Shown here: positions 9,760 to 19,009 of the stretch, in pieces
Position numbering within the stretch: position 1 is the first letter of the stretch
Layout: each line of letters opens with the position of its first letter
Origin: Tidjanibacter massiliensis
GTDB lineage: Bacteria > Bacteroidota > Bacteroidia > Bacteroidales > Rikenellaceae
DNA length: 64,000 bases
Direction: 5' to 3'
Assembly (NCBI RefSeq): GCF_900104605.1
Contig: NZ_LT629959.1
Span: 124,001 to 188,000 of the forward strand
Program-made: the position numbers and the translations under genes
Notes under the pieces: model-generated
Database searches by the model: none
What the model saw: the letters and a program-made list of their open reading frames with translations, nothing else
Told to the model about the DNA's origin: nothing

Positions 9760-10746
9760 ATGGCACTGTTCAACATATTCAAGAAGAAAAAGGAGGAGGC
9801 CGGGCCCGAGGAGCAGGTTTCCCGGCAGCAGGAGCTAAACGAGGGACTGAAAAAGACCAAAGAGGGAATTTTCGGCAAGCTCGCCCGTGCCGTGGCCGGC
9901 AGGTCTCAGGTGGACGAGGCGATGCTCGACGACTTGGAGGAGGTGCTCATCACCTCCGATGTGGGGGTAGATACCACCGTGAAGATAATCCGCAACATCG
10001 AGGCCCGCGTGGCGCGCGACAAATATATGAATTCCGGAGAGCTCAAGTCCATTCTTCGCGAGGAGATAAGTGCTCTGCTGCAGCAGAGTGACAGCCGCCG
10101 CGACAGCTTCGGACTGGACGTGAAGGAGGGTGCTCCCTATGTCGTGATGGTGGTAGGGGTGAACGGTGTCGGCAAGACCACTACGATAGGCAAGCTGGCA
10201 GCCCAGCTCGTGCGTGCGGGCAAGAAGGTCTATATCGGTGCGGCGGATACGTTCCGGGCGGCCGCCATCGACCAGCTTCAGGTATGGGCCGACCGGGCGG
10301 GGGCGACGATGATAAAACAGGAGATGGGGGCGGACCCCGCTTCCGTGGCTTTCGATACGCTCAAGTCGGCCGTTGCCAACGGGGCGGATGTCGTATTGAT
10401 AGATACGGCCGGCCGGCTGCACAACAAGGTCGGTCTGATGAATGAACTGACGAAGATACGCAACGTGATGGCCAAGGTTATCCCCGATGCTCCGCACGAG
10501 GTGATGCTCGTGCTGGACGGCAGTACGGGGCAGAATGCCTTCGAGCAGGCGCGGCAGTTCACCGATGCTACGCAGGTCACCTCCCTCGCCGTCACGAAGC
10601 TCGACGGTACGGCCAAGGGGGGTGTCATCATCGGCATCAGCGACCAGTTCAGGATTCCGGTGCGCTACATCGGTATCGGGGAGGGTATCGACCAGTTGAA
10701 GATTTTCGACCGGCAGGAGTTCGTGAACGCCCTGTTCGGCGAATAG
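9760..10746 (+). CDS. ftsY: Signal recognition particle receptor FtsY
   Basis: GTPase that docks SRP-ribosome complexes at the inner membrane for co-translational insertion. The 328-residue protein has a short charged N-terminus instead of a long acidic A domain, then the N and G domains. The G domain shows the P-loop GVNGVGKTT (133-141), ADTFRAAA (162-169), DTAGR (215-219) and TKLDGTAKGG (about 278), all SRP-GTPase signatures. It has its own promoter and precedes rimO by about 100 bases. Confidence 0.97.
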   Translation: MALFNIFKKKKEEAGPEEQVSRQQELNEGLKKTKEGIFGKLARAVAGRSQVDEAMLDDLEEVLITSDVGVDTTVKIIRNIEARVARDKYMNSGELKSILREEISALLQQSDSRRDSFGLDVKEGAPYVVMVVGVNGVGKTTTIGKLAAQLVRAGKKVYIGAADTFRAAAIDQLQVWADRAGATMIKQEMGADPASVAFDTLKSAVANGADVVLIDTAGRLHNKVGLMNELTKIRNVMAKVIPDAPHEVMLVLDGSTGQNAFEQARQFTDATQVTSLAVTKLDGTAKGGVIIGISDQFRIPVRYIGIGEGIDQLKIFDRQEFVNALFGE

Positions 10747-10852
10747 AGGAGAGAAGGAGATTTGTCGTTCCGCCTGTCGGCCGAAAGGGCGGGCCGTGGT
10801 TGGCCGACGGTAGCCGCGGAGGAACGTTTCGGATATCCGGAATCAGGATTGG

Positions 10853-12160
10853 ATGATGGGAAAAGTAAAGGGAAAAAAGATAAATGTCGTTACGCTCGGC
10901 TGTTCCAAAAACGTGGTGGACTCCGAGCATGTTATGGCGCAGTTGGCTGCAGCGGGATATGACGTGGTGTTCGATTCCAACGGGACGGAGGCACGGACGG
11001 TGGTGGTCAATACATGCGGGTTCATAGGCGATGCCAAGGAGGAGTCCATCAATACCATTCTCGGTTTCGTGAGGGCCAAGGAGGAGGGAGCGATTGACCG
11101 GCTCTTCGTGATAGGCTGCCTGAGCGAGCGGTATGCCGAGGAGCTGCGGCGCGAGATTCCCGAAGTGGACGCCTATTTCGGAGCACGCGACTTTTCCGGC
11201 GTAGTGCGGGCCTTGACCGGCAGCGAAGGGGGCGCGCCTGCGACGGAACGGATGCTGACGACGCCAGGACACTACGCCTACCTGAAAATTTCGGAAGGGT
11301 GCAATTGGCGGTGTGCCTATTGTGCCATTCCTCTTATCCGCGGACCCCATGTATCCGTTCCGGAGGAGCAGGTGCTTGAAGAGGCCGGGAGATTGGTGCG
11401 CCGCGGGGTAAAGGAGCTGATAGTGGTGGCGCAGGATACCACCTACTACGGTGTGGACCTTTACGGAGAACGCCGTCTGGGCCGTTTATTGCGTCGTTTG
11501 GCCGCCATACCCGGCGTAGAGTGGGTAAGACTTCACTATACCTATCCGACCGGTTTCCCCGACGATGTGCTTGCCGCCATGCGGGAGGAGCCGAAGATAT
11601 GCCGTTACATTGATATACCGCTCCAGCATATCGCAGACCGGCAGCTTTCGGCCATGCGGCGCGGCATCACGAAACGGGGTACAGAGGAGCTCATCGCCCG
11701 GCTGCGGCGGGAGGTGCCCGGTATTGCTATCCGGACGACGCTGCTCGTGGGATTTCCGGGTGAGAGCGAGGAAGATTTTGCGGAGCTCACGGATTTCGTG
11801 GAGCGCCAGCGGTTCGAACGTCTCGGCGTGTTTCCCTATTCGGCCGAGGAGGGAACGCCTTCGGCGGAGATGGCCGACGATGTGCCTGAAGAGGTTAAGC
11901 AGGCCCGGGTGGAGCGTATCATGGAGCTGCAGCGCAACATTTCGCACGAGGCGAACGTTGCAAGGATAGGCAGGAAGCTCCGGGTGGTGGTGGACCGCCG
12001 GGAAGGCGATTACTATGTGGCCCGTTCGGAATACGATTCGCCGGAGGTAGACCAGGAGATACTGATACCGGTTGCCGAAGGCCGGCTCCTCCCCGGAGAG
12101 TTCCGGGTGGTGGTCGTCACGGCATGCGAGGAGTACGACCTTTACGGCAGACTCGCGTGA
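10853..12160 (+). CDS. rimO: Ribosomal protein S12 methylthiotransferase RimO
   Basis: Radical SAM enzyme that adds a methylthio group to the conserved aspartate of ribosomal protein S12. In 435 residues it has the UPF0004 N-terminal domain with cluster cysteines C17, C55 and C89, the radical SAM motif CNWRCAYC (C150, C154, C157) and a C-terminal TRAM domain. VTLGCSKNVVDSE near the start and DIPLQHIADRQLSAMRRG are specific to RimO rather than MiaB. The start could be either of two adjacent ATGs (10853 or 10856). Confidence 0.96.
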   Translation: MMGKVKGKKINVVTLGCSKNVVDSEHVMAQLAAAGYDVVFDSNGTEARTVVVNTCGFIGDAKEESINTILGFVRAKEEGAIDRLFVIGCLSERYAEELRREIPEVDAYFGARDFSGVVRALTGSEGGAPATERMLTTPGHYAYLKISEGCNWRCAYCAIPLIRGPHVSVPEEQVLEEAGRLVRRGVKELIVVAQDTTYYGVDLYGERRLGRLLRRLAAIPGVEWVRLHYTYPTGFPDDVLAAMREEPKICRYIDIPLQHIADRQLSAMRRGITKRGTEELIARLRREVPGIAIRTTLLVGFPGESEEDFAELTDFVERQRFERLGVFPYSAEEGTPSAEMADDVPEEVKQARVERIMELQRNISHEANVARIGRKLRVVVDRREGDYYVARSEYDSPEVDQEILIPVAEGRLLPGEFRVVVVTACEEYDLYGRLA

Positions 12161-12175
12161 GGGCTGCAAAATGAT

Positions 12176-12206
12176 TTTGGAGATTGCGAAGATTTGTTTA
12201 ACTTTG
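12176..12206 (+). promoter_or_regulatory. Promoter for the coiled-coil/zapA pair
   Basis: TTTG at 12176-12179, exactly 19 bases, then TAACTTTG at 12199-12206: a perfect Bacteroidota housekeeping promoter. Initiation would fall near 12213, about 47 bases before the ATG at 12260. Confidence 0.8.
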
Positions 12207-12259
12207 AAGTGCTGTAAACCGTAACGGTTGTTGCCGGATTATCGCCAAATGTTGTAGAA

Positions 12260-12544
12260 ATGGCCAGAAATGCCGTTGTAGAGTCCCTTGCCGGTAAGGT
12301 GGGGCGCCTGATGGAGGAGAATGACAGGCTCTTTGCCGAAAACAGGGAGCTCGCACTTCGCAGGGAACGTCTGGCGGCGGAGAACAGGGAACTGAAACAG
12401 ACCGTGGCGGAGCTTGAAAGGCGCATCGGTGTCCTCGAACTGAAGGAGGGCCTGACGGGCGGAACGGACAGCAAGCGTGCGCAGGCGCGTATCAATCGGC
12501 TTATGCGGGAGATTGACCGTTGCATTGCGCTGATGAACAGGTAG
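12260..12544 (+). CDS. Small coiled-coil protein before zapA (ZapB-like)
   Basis: 94 residues, nearly all heptad-patterned helix (KVGRLMEENDRLFAENRELALRRERLAAENRELKQ and so on), hence a parallel coiled coil. It is 18 bases before zapA and shares its promoter. A coiled-coil partner beside ZapA suggests a divisome function like that of ZapB, but this rests on context and composition rather than clear homology. Confidence 0.7.
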   Translation: MARNAVVESLAGKVGRLMEENDRLFAENRELALRRERLAAENRELKQTVAELERRIGVLELKEGLTGGTDSKRAQARINRLMREIDRCIALMNR

Positions 12545-12562
12545 GGACAAGGAGCACGTTTT

Positions 12563-12850
12563 ATGCAGAAATTCAATATCAGGTTGAATGTAGCCGGCAA
12601 GAGCTACGCACTCGGCATAGAACGCGAAAAGGAAGAGATATTCAGGCGGGCGGAGAAAGAGGTCAATCGCCTGACAGCCGCGGTCGAGTCGCAGTATATG
12701 GCCGACCGGGAGGATTACCTCGCAGTAGTGGCGTTACAGCTTGCCGTCAAGGTCGTGGAGCTCGAAGCGAGCCGCAGCCTCGGACGGGACATAGATGAGC
12801 TCGATGCGTTGAACCGCAGACTGGACGAACATCTCAACAGGCTCAGGTAG
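12563..12850 (+). CDS. zapA: Cell division protein ZapA
   Basis: ZapA binds FtsZ and bundles protofilaments at the division ring. The 95-residue size, the N-terminal INVAGKSY-type beta hairpin (here FNIRLNVAGKSYALGI) and the following long coiled coil with EKEEIFRRAEKEVNRL match the family. It lies second in a two-gene operon and is followed by the candidate 6S RNA and rny, a neighbourhood common in Bacteroidetes. Confidence 0.85.
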   Translation: MQKFNIRLNVAGKSYALGIEREKEEIFRRAEKEVNRLTAAVESQYMADREDYLAVVALQLAVKVVELEASRSLGRDIDELDALNRRLDEHLNRLR

Positions 12851-12999
12851 CCGTGTGGTACCGTATTTGCATGTAATAATGCAGGTACGCGGGGTACGCG
12901 GGCCTTACACGATACAGACAGGTTCTTTACATAGAAGGAATTATCCCGCATGGATTCCATTTAGCTTTGCGAAACTTAACATTTAAACTATTTGGGGTT

Positions 13000-13165
13000 T
13001 AACTCGAGTTTTCAAAAACAGGCCTTAACCTCTTCGGAGGTGCATCCTCTGCCGCTCGCGGGCGGTACGGTGCCGTTGGACGTTTGCGATTTTTATCGGA
13101 GGCCCCATACATGACGATACAGGAGCTTCGTCAAACGAAACTTGGATTCTGTGCGGGTTTTTTTT
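13000..13165 (+). ncRNA. ssrS: Candidate 6S RNA
   Basis: A roughly 165-base non-coding stretch between zapA and rny can close on itself. AACTCGAGTTT (13001-13011) pairs with AAACTTGGATT (13138-13148) with two wobble pairs and one mismatch. It contains an inner CCTC-TTCG-GAGG hairpin (13030-13041) and ends in an eight-T run at 13158-13165. A long closed rod downstream of zapA is the layout of 6S RNA, which binds RNA polymerase in stationary phase. The call rests on position and fold only; no covariance model was run. Confidence 0.5.
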
Positions 13166-13240
13166 GTGTCCATATGCGGACGGAAAGTTGATTTGACATA
13201 ATAATTATTTATTACTCAACCTATTTAAATATATATAATC

Positions 13241-14788
13241 ATGTTAGCAACAATACTTGCCTGCGTTATCAGTGCGGTGGCTGCCATAGGCGTCTACATT
13301 CTGGTAACGAACGTCATATTCAAGAAGAGCCTGAAAAAGAAACGGGAGGCTATTCTCAAAGAGGCGGAGGCCGAAGGAGAGGTCATCAAGAAGGAGAAGA
13401 TACTTCAGGCCAAGGAGAAGTTCATTCAGCTCAAGAGCGACCACGACCGTGCGGTGAATGAGCGCAACCAGAAGCTCAATCAGCGCGAACAGGGTATCAA
13501 GCAGCAGGAGAGCAGTCTGGGGCAGCAGCAGCAGGAACTCGAACGCCGGATGCGCGAGAACGACAAGCTCAAAGAGCAGATGGAGAGCCACATTGCCGTG
13601 CTGGAACGGCGGAAGGAGGAGGCCGACCGGATGATAAAGGAACAGAATGTCCGGTTGGAGCAGATAAGCGGCATGAGCAGTGAGGAGGCTAAGAATATCC
13701 TGATGGAGAATATGCGCTCCGAAGCGAAGACAGCTGCCATGGCCTATATCAACGAGACCGTCGAGGAGGCGAAGATGAGCGCCAACAAGGAGGCGAAACG
13801 GATTGTCGTGCAGACCATCCAGCGGGTGGCGACCGAGACGGCGATTGAGAATTCGGTGACGGTGTTCAACATCGAGAGCGACGAGGTGAAAGGGCGTATC
13901 ATCGGGCGCGAGGGACGCAATATCCGGGCTCTCGAAGCGGCAACCGGAATCGAAATCATCGTGGACGATACCCCGGAAGCGATTATTCTTTCCGGTTTCG
14001 ACCCGGTACGCAGGGAGATAGCGCGGCTCGCGCTGCACCAGCTCGTTACCGACGGTCGTATTCATCCGGCCCGCATCGAAGAGGTCGTGGCCAAAGTTCA
14101 GAAACAGATAGAGGAAGAGATAGTCGAGGTGGGCAAACGGACCACCATCGACCTCGGCATCCATGGCTTGCATCCGGAACTCATTCGCTTGATAGGCAAG
14201 ATGAAATACCGCTCGTCATACGGACAGAACCTTTTGCAGCACTCCCGCGAAACGGCCAACCTTTGCGGTATCATGGCCGCCGAACTCGGTCTCAATCCGA
14301 AGCTCGCCCGGCGGGCCGGTCTGCTGCACGACATTGGCAAGGTGCCCGATGACGAACCGGAACTGCCGCACGCTATCATCGGTATGAAGCTGGCGGAGAA
14401 ATACAAGGAGAAACCCGAAGTATGCAACGCCATCGGTTCGCACCATGACGAGATGGAGATGACTTCGCTGATAGCTCCGATTGTGCAGGTATGCGATGCC
14501 ATTTCGGGTGCACGTCCCGGTGCTCGCCGGGAGGTGGTGGAGTCCTATATCAAGCGACTGAAGGAGATGGAGGATATCGCCATGGCCTATCCGGGTGTGA
14601 TGAAGACCTATGCGATACAGGCCGGCCGCGAATTGCGTGTCATCGTGGGGAGTGAGAAGATTTCCGACCAGGAGGCCGATGCGCTGTCGCATGATATAGC
14701 CAAGAAGATACAGGACGAGATGACCTATCCGGGTCAGGTGAAGATAACCGTGATACGCGAAACGCGTTCGGTAAGTTACGCGAAATAG
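13241..14788 (+). CDS. rny: Ribonuclease Y
   Basis: Membrane-tethered endoribonuclease that starts mRNA decay. The 515 residues show an N-terminal transmembrane segment (1-25), a long charged coiled coil (about 30-190) and a KH RNA-binding domain with [15 protein letters not shown] (about 215-230). An HD metal-dependent phosphodiesterase domain carries the HSRETA and LLHDIGK motifs (about 330-367), and the C-terminal [14 protein letters not shown] is diagnostic. Length and start match the family. Confidence 0.97.
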   Translation: MLATILACVISAVAAIGVYILVTNVIFKKSLKKKREAILKEAEAEGEVIKKEKILQAKEKFIQLKSDHDRAVNERNQKLNQREQGIKQQESSLGQQQQELERRMRENDKLKEQMESHIAVLERRKEEADRMIKEQNVRLEQISGMSSEEAKNILMENMRSEAKTAAMAYINETVEEAKMSANKEAKRIVVQTIQRVATETAIENSVTVFNIESDEVKGRIIGREGRNIRALEAATGIEIIVDDTPEAIILSGFDPVRREIARLALHQLVTDGRIHPARIEEVVAKVQKQIEEEIVEVGKRTTIDLGIHGLHPELIRLIGKMKYRSSYGQNLLQHSRETANLCGIMAAELGLNPKLARRAGLLHDIGKVPDDEPELPHAIIGMKLAEKYKEKPEVCNAIGSHHDEMEMTSLIAPIVQVCDAISGARPGARREVVESYIKRLKEMEDIAMAYPGVMKTYAIQAGRELRVIVGSEKISDQEADALSHDIAKKIQDEMTYPGQVKITVIRETRSVSYAK

Positions 14789-14825
14789 TCATTGCGGCAA
14801 GCCCGGTGGGCTGTCATCGAAAATG

Positions 14826-14855
14826 GGGTGCGGAAAGTTTTTTCCGTGCCCTTTT
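14826..14855 (+). terminator. Terminator after rny
   Basis: GGGTGCGGAA pairs with TTCCGTGCCC (two G-U pairs) around a T-rich loop and is followed by TTTT, 38 bases after the rny stop. Confidence 0.65.
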
Positions 14856-15352
14856 CGTATGCGGGGTGCATCGGGGCAGGTCGCTGTTGCGATGTGATTC
14901 GTGGAGAGGGTATTCCGTGATACTGTCCGCATTTTGGGTGAATGCAGGGAGCGCCGACCGGGTATCGTTCGGGCGGCGTTTTTCTTGTGCTTTTAGAGAA
15001 TCGGGACGTGCGTGACGGCTACTTGCGGGAGTTGTCGGATATTCTGGATATTTGCTTCCGGCGAGTCGCAGTACGATTGCCGAGTTGAGCTGCCGCCCGA
15101 GGGATGCTTTGCATGCTCTCGACGTTCAATGAATCTATTTTTATATATTTGCTTCAGACGAATCGCTTCGTAACCGTGCACCGGCCCTTTGGACCGACAT
15201 GCACCGTCGTATTTCAGTGAATATAATTTTCCGTATATTTGTAGAAAATGTGAAAACTGCATCGAACCGACTTCCCCGGTGTACGCCGCCTCGTTTCGTG
15301 TCATGTCTACTGGCTGTTAAGTGCCCGAAAATCAAAGTGTCTGGCGTCCGAG
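14856..15352. other. Non-coding flank with imperfect repeats, left of the CRISPR array
   Basis: About 500 bases without a supportable gene. Two imperfect copies of a promoter-like block, ATATTTGCTTC followed by a CGA(A/G)TCGC tract, occur near 15049 and 15145. A further TATATTTG box lies at 15234-15241. This is the probable leader side of the array. Confidence 0.5.
15234..15241 (+). promoter_or_regulatory. -7 box reading into the CRISPR array
   Basis: TATATTTG fits TAnnTTTG and points toward the first repeat 112 bases away. The -33 element is weak (ATTTC about 19 bases upstream). An identical TATATTTG box lies at 15144-15151. Confidence 0.45.
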
Positions 15353-15911
15353 GTTGTGGTTTGATGTAGAAAGAGGATGCAATACAACCGACCCGTGATG
15401 AGAGTATGGAAATATCCGGTTGTGGTTTGATGTAGAAAGAGGATGCAATACAACACCGAGCTGCAGGTGGAGCGAATAGAGTCGTTGTGGTTTGATGTAG
15501 AAAGAGGATGCAATACAACGGAGACGAAACACCGAGATAATCGGCGAGGTTGTGGTTTGATGTAGAAAGAGGATGCAATACAACGGTAATGGAGATGTTT
15601 CTACGCCGGTGTAGTTGTGGTTTGATGTAGAAAGAGGATGCAATACAACCTGCTGACGATAATTGATAGCTTGACCGATGTTGTGGTTTGATGTAGAAAG
15701 AGGATGCAATACAACCCGGACCACCGGAGACAAACTTGTCCCAATGTTGTGGTTTGATGTAGAAAGAGGATGCAATACAACCATGTCAGGTATAAAAGAC
15801 ATAGGAGTTGGTTGTGGTTTGATGTAGAAAGAGGATGCAATACAACTTTTATAATAAGGTTACGGCGAGACGTCTGTTGTGGTTTGATGTAGAAAGAGGA
15901 TGCAATACAAC
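15353..15911. CRISPR. CRISPR array, nine perfect 36-base repeats
   Basis: Repeats begin at 15353, 15419, 15484, 15549, 15614, 15680, 15746, 15811 and 15876. All are identical, starting GTTGTGGTTTGATG and ending GGATGCAATACAAC, with complementary GTTGT/ACAAC tips. The eight spacers between them are 29 or 30 bases. A ninth 30-base spacer (15912-15941) leads to a degenerate, truncated repeat at 15942 that begins GTTGTGTTTTG. The degenerate copy marks the trailer, so the leader should be on the left, where promoter boxes lie. Repeat and spacer sizes fit class 2 systems of Bacteroidota (II-C or VI-B); the subtype cannot be fixed because no cas gene is in the window. Confidence 0.97.
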
Positions 15912-15941
15912 GTCTCGGTTTTCAATGCGGATGCTCTGGTG

Positions 15942-16361
15942 GTTGTGTTTTGTAATTATAAAAATCGCAGTCAAAAATTAAAATATGGTCTTTGCTTGAG
16001 AGAGAAACAGATTCCTCTGTAACAGGGATTTAGCAAAATAACAAATCTTGCCTACCGTTTTCCTGAAAACCCGAAATGGCAAAATTTGCTACACATTTGC
16101 GAAGAAAACCTTGAAAAATGTCCAGCCAGAATAAAGTCCTGTTGACGATAATGTAGATTGGACTAAGGTAGATTGATATGGACTTAAATCGACTGTTCTC
16201 GACACTTGAAAAATCAACAACGCCTCGTCGGATAATTCCCATCAACAGGTAAATTTCAGTAAACGTCAGTCCATATAAGTACATATCAGTCCACCATAGA
16301 CCAATCGGCCTGCTGAACAATAGTTTTCAGCAGAACGAAACATTAATTTATCATCAGGTCT
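15942..16361. other. AT-rich junction between CRISPR array and element; TGGACT-type site pairs
   Basis: No gene is supportable here. Four copies of the hexamer TGGACT/AGTCCA stand as two direct pairs: TGGACT at 16159 and 16179, and AGTCCA at 16268 and 16288. Each pair is spaced 20 bases apart and the pairs face each other. This close to an integrase gene they could be arm-type recombinase or excisionase sites. The left attachment site of the element should lie here, but no core was identified. Confidence 0.5.
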
Positions 16362-17243
16362 ATGAAGCGGACTAAATCCATCGCTCCCGGTACCGGAAAA
16401 GCAGCAAGGAAAAATTTTCCGGGCCCTCACCCCAACAGTCGGCAATTACACACTACCCGCGTTTGCCGTTCCTGCGGTCAGAAATTCTCTGCCGCCACTT
16501 CCACCAGCGAATATTGCAGTCGTAAATGCTACCAGCACGACTACTATCAGCGCAACAAACCCCAAATCCTCGACAAACGCAACAAACGGGAACGAGCGGA
16601 AGAGCCTGCGATTCCTCCTGTAGATTCGGATATGATTTCCGTGCGGGAAACAGCCCGGCGGCTGGGTATATGCCGTCAAACGATCTACAATCTCGCGGCT
16701 AAAGGCATTATCACCATCTACCACGTTACCGGACGTCTTTCGTATGTCAGTTGGAGCGAGGCCTGTGCCACTATCTCCACGCGCACGGCTCCGGCCATAC
16801 AGCAGAAACCGCGTCGTTCAACGCGGAAGAAACATCCCGAACAACCTGCCGAAACCTCTTCCAAAGCCGCCGTTCCTGCTCCACCCACAGCCGCTAAATG
16901 GGCTGCGGCCCAAGAGCTATGCGCACGTTATAACTGGGATACGGCCTATTTGTACCGATTCGTACAGTGCCATCGGATTTCGCGCATCAAAGACGGCCGT
17001 TACTCGTTGTACTCCATTCCTCAGATAGAGGCTGTCATTCAGGAAAAACAGACTCAAATCGTTCCGGCAGGTTATATCACCATAGATGATGCGGCCAAGA
17101 AATACAGTGTCCCTCCCAGTACGGTGACGTATCGCCTTGCACATTACGGTATCGACACGCAAAAGACGGTTATCGACGGCCGTCGCAAGGTTATTTTTTC
17201 CGAAGCGGCTTTCCGACAAGCTACGCAGGGTAAAAAGCATTGA
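16362..17243 (+). CDS. Zinc-finger / multi-HTH DNA-binding protein next to integrase
   Basis: 293 residues. An N-terminal four-cysteine zinc finger (C35, C38, C52, C56) is followed by a MerR/excisionase-like helix-turn-helix (about 91-125, ISVRETARRLGICRQTIYNLAAKG). Further HTH-like segments lie at about 185-225 and 235-285 (ITIDDAAKKYSVPPSTVTYRL). Proteins of this layout sit beside tyrosine integrases in Bacteroidetes elements and probably regulate or assist integration and excision. It is read toward the integrase, 78 bases upstream of it. Confidence 0.75.
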   Translation: MKRTKSIAPGTGKAARKNFPGPHPNSRQLHTTRVCRSCGQKFSAATSTSEYCSRKCYQHDYYQRNKPQILDKRNKRERAEEPAIPPVDSDMISVRETARRLGICRQTIYNLAAKGIITIYHVTGRLSYVSWSEACATISTRTAPAIQQKPRRSTRKKHPEQPAETSSKAAVPAPPTAAKWAAAQELCARYNWDTAYLYRFVQCHRISRIKDGRYSLYSIPQIEAVIQEKQTQIVPAGYITIDDAAKKYSVPPSTVTYRLAHYGIDTQKTVIDGRRKVIFSEAAFRQATQGKKH

Positions 17244-17321
17244 TTTACAATTATTTGAAAAACACTAATTTTTGTTTATCTCACTGTGCATTTATAACTT
17301 GCATCCTCAAATCGCATCATT

Positions 17322-18452
17322 ATGAAATGTCCTAAAGTCACCCTTCGCAGCCGTCCGATTTCACACGGACGACGTTCATTATACCTCGACTATTACCCGG
17401 CGATCAGAATCCCCGATACGATGAAGAAGACCCGTACCGAAACGCTGGGTATCTACGTCTATGCCCGCCCGCGTTCGCAACACGAAAAGTCGCATAATGA
17501 CGAAATGTACCGCAAAGCGCGTTTGATCGCTTCCACACGCTTGCCGGCCATCATAAACAAACAATACGGCTTTCTCGATACCACACGCGGCAACCGGGAT
17601 TTTCTGGAATACTTCAGGCAGATAGTAGGCGAACACAACAGCAGCCTGTGGAAAGGCTGCTACAACCATTTCCGGTTTTTCGTCAAAAACTCCTGTATCT
17701 GTGCGGAGGTCGATATCGAACTCTGCCGGAAATTCAGAAGCTACCTGCTCTCGGCGCACCAATTCCGGGACCCTACACGCCCGCTGGCACACAGCTCGAT
17801 TGTCAATTACTATCTGAAATTCCTCAGTCTGCTGCATAATGCCTACCGGGATCATATGATTGAAGAAGATCTGGCAATACAAATGGAATATATTGCACGC
17901 AAACCTACACGTCGGGAATTTCTAACGCCGTCCGAACTGCGAACGCTCTCGCAAACGCCCTGCGAGATCCACGTCTTGAAACGGGCAAGCCTTTTCTCCT
18001 GTGAAACGGGCCTGCGACTGAGTGACGTGTTGGCTTTGAAATGGGAGGATATCGTACCCAACCTGGAAGGCAACGGTTATAACATGCGCATACGCACAGT
18101 CAAAACCGACGAAGAGGGATTGCTTCCTTTGAGCGATACGGCGTTACAGCTCTGCGGACCGCGCAGTACAGGTACGGTATTCAAGGGTTTTACACGCTCG
18201 ATGACCGACCGTCCGCTCAAACGATGGCTTGAGGATGCGGGCATTACCAAACGCATCACGTTCCACTGTTTTCGCCACACCTACGCCGTTCTGCAATTAG
18301 CCAGCGGCACGAATATTTACACCCTCAGCAAAATGATGCTGCACAAGAGTATTCGCTCGACGGAAATTTATCTGGATCTGCTTGAGGAAACGAAGCTCGA
18401 AACCGTCGGACGTATCAGTATCTATATCGACCCGGAGATGTTCGACGAATAA
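17322..18452 (+). CDS. int: Tyrosine recombinase (element integrase)
   Basis: Catalyses site-specific integration and excision of the element. The 376-residue protein has a SAM-like core-binding region (about 95-195) and a catalytic domain. Visible catalytic residues are the first Arg in CETGLRLSDVLALKW (about 230), H-x-x-R in HCFRHTYAVL (about 315-318) and the nucleophile Tyr in STEIYLDLLEE (about 349). It belongs to the Bacteroidetes phage-integrase-like group. It lies at the left end of the element, as expected. Confidence 0.93.
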   Translation: MKCPKVTLRSRPISHGRRSLYLDYYPAIRIPDTMKKTRTETLGIYVYARPRSQHEKSHNDEMYRKARLIASTRLPAIINKQYGFLDTTRGNRDFLEYFRQIVGEHNSSLWKGCYNHFRFFVKNSCICAEVDIELCRKFRSYLLSAHQFRDPTRPLAHSSIVNYYLKFLSLLHNAYRDHMIEEDLAIQMEYIARKPTRREFLTPSELRTLSQTPCEIHVLKRASLFSCETGLRLSDVLALKWEDIVPNLEGNGYNMRIRTVKTDEEGLLPLSDTALQLCGPRSTGTVFKGFTRSMTDRPLKRWLEDAGITKRITFHCFRHTYAVLQLASGTNIYTLSKMMLHKSIRSTEIYLDLLEETKLETVGRISIYIDPEMFDE

Positions 18453-18491
18453 TCCGTACCTTATATATTAATGTATTAAAAGTATAAATCT

Positions 18492-18848
18492 ATGGAAAGC
18501 AATGAAGAGATGAAAAGCCTGAGAGTTACCTATGACACGTTGCCTGCCGCCATCACATGAATTATCGATGAATTGCAGGAAATCCGTGTAATGCTCGCTT
18601 CCGTGCAGCCGCCTGCTCCGGGGCGTCGGCCGATTCTGATCGACGATGCCTGCCGGCTTCTCGGCAAGGCCAAACAGACGGTATATGCCCTGGCGTGTCG
18701 CGGCGAAATTCCCAACTATAAACAGGGTCGCACCGTCTATTTCTTCGAAGACGAGCTGCTCGAATGGATTGCCTCGGGCAAAGTCAAAACCAACGAAGAA
18801 CTTCGCAAAGAAGCCGAACGCGCTTTATATAAAGGCACACGGCGTTAA
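18492..18848 (+). pseudogene. Excisionase-like HTH protein split by an in-frame TGA
   Basis: The frame starts MESNEEMKSLRVTYDTLPAAIT, meets TGA at 18558-18560 and continues uninterrupted as IIDELQEIRVML to TAA at 18848. The part after the stop holds the MerR/Xis-type HTH (DDACRLLGKAKQTVYALACRGEIPNYK). The expected residue at the stop is plausibly Arg (CGA to TGA). Restart at a TTG (18573) or ATG (18591) could still yield the HTH domain. Relatives act as excisionase or transfer regulators. A strong terminator follows. Confidence 0.75.
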
Positions 18849-18882
18849 AGGCTCCGTAAACGTAAGGAAACCCGACGAGGGG

Positions 18883-18917
18883 TACCGGACGGCAGATTCT
18901 GCCGTCCGGTATTTTTT
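18883..18917 (+). terminator. Rho-independent terminator
   Basis: TACCGGACGGCA pairs with TGCCGTCCGGTA and is followed by a six-T run, 35 bases after the xis-like frame. Confidence 0.85.
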
Positions 18918-19009
18918 CGTCACGGAAAAAGTTCTTTAAGCCATCGATAGCTTAAAAAATCCTTTGCCGGCAACAACGCATTTTCGCAGCAACAAAACTG
19001 CAATCGAAA

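Noticed and set aside
15141-15840. Minus-strand frames encoding repeated HPLSTSNHN
   Set aside because: Translation of the CRISPR repeats, not a repeat protein.
16030-16320. 96-codon minus-strand frame in the CRISPR/element junction
   Set aside because: No homology or ribosome-binding context, and it covers the symmetric TGGACT sites; treated as non-coding.
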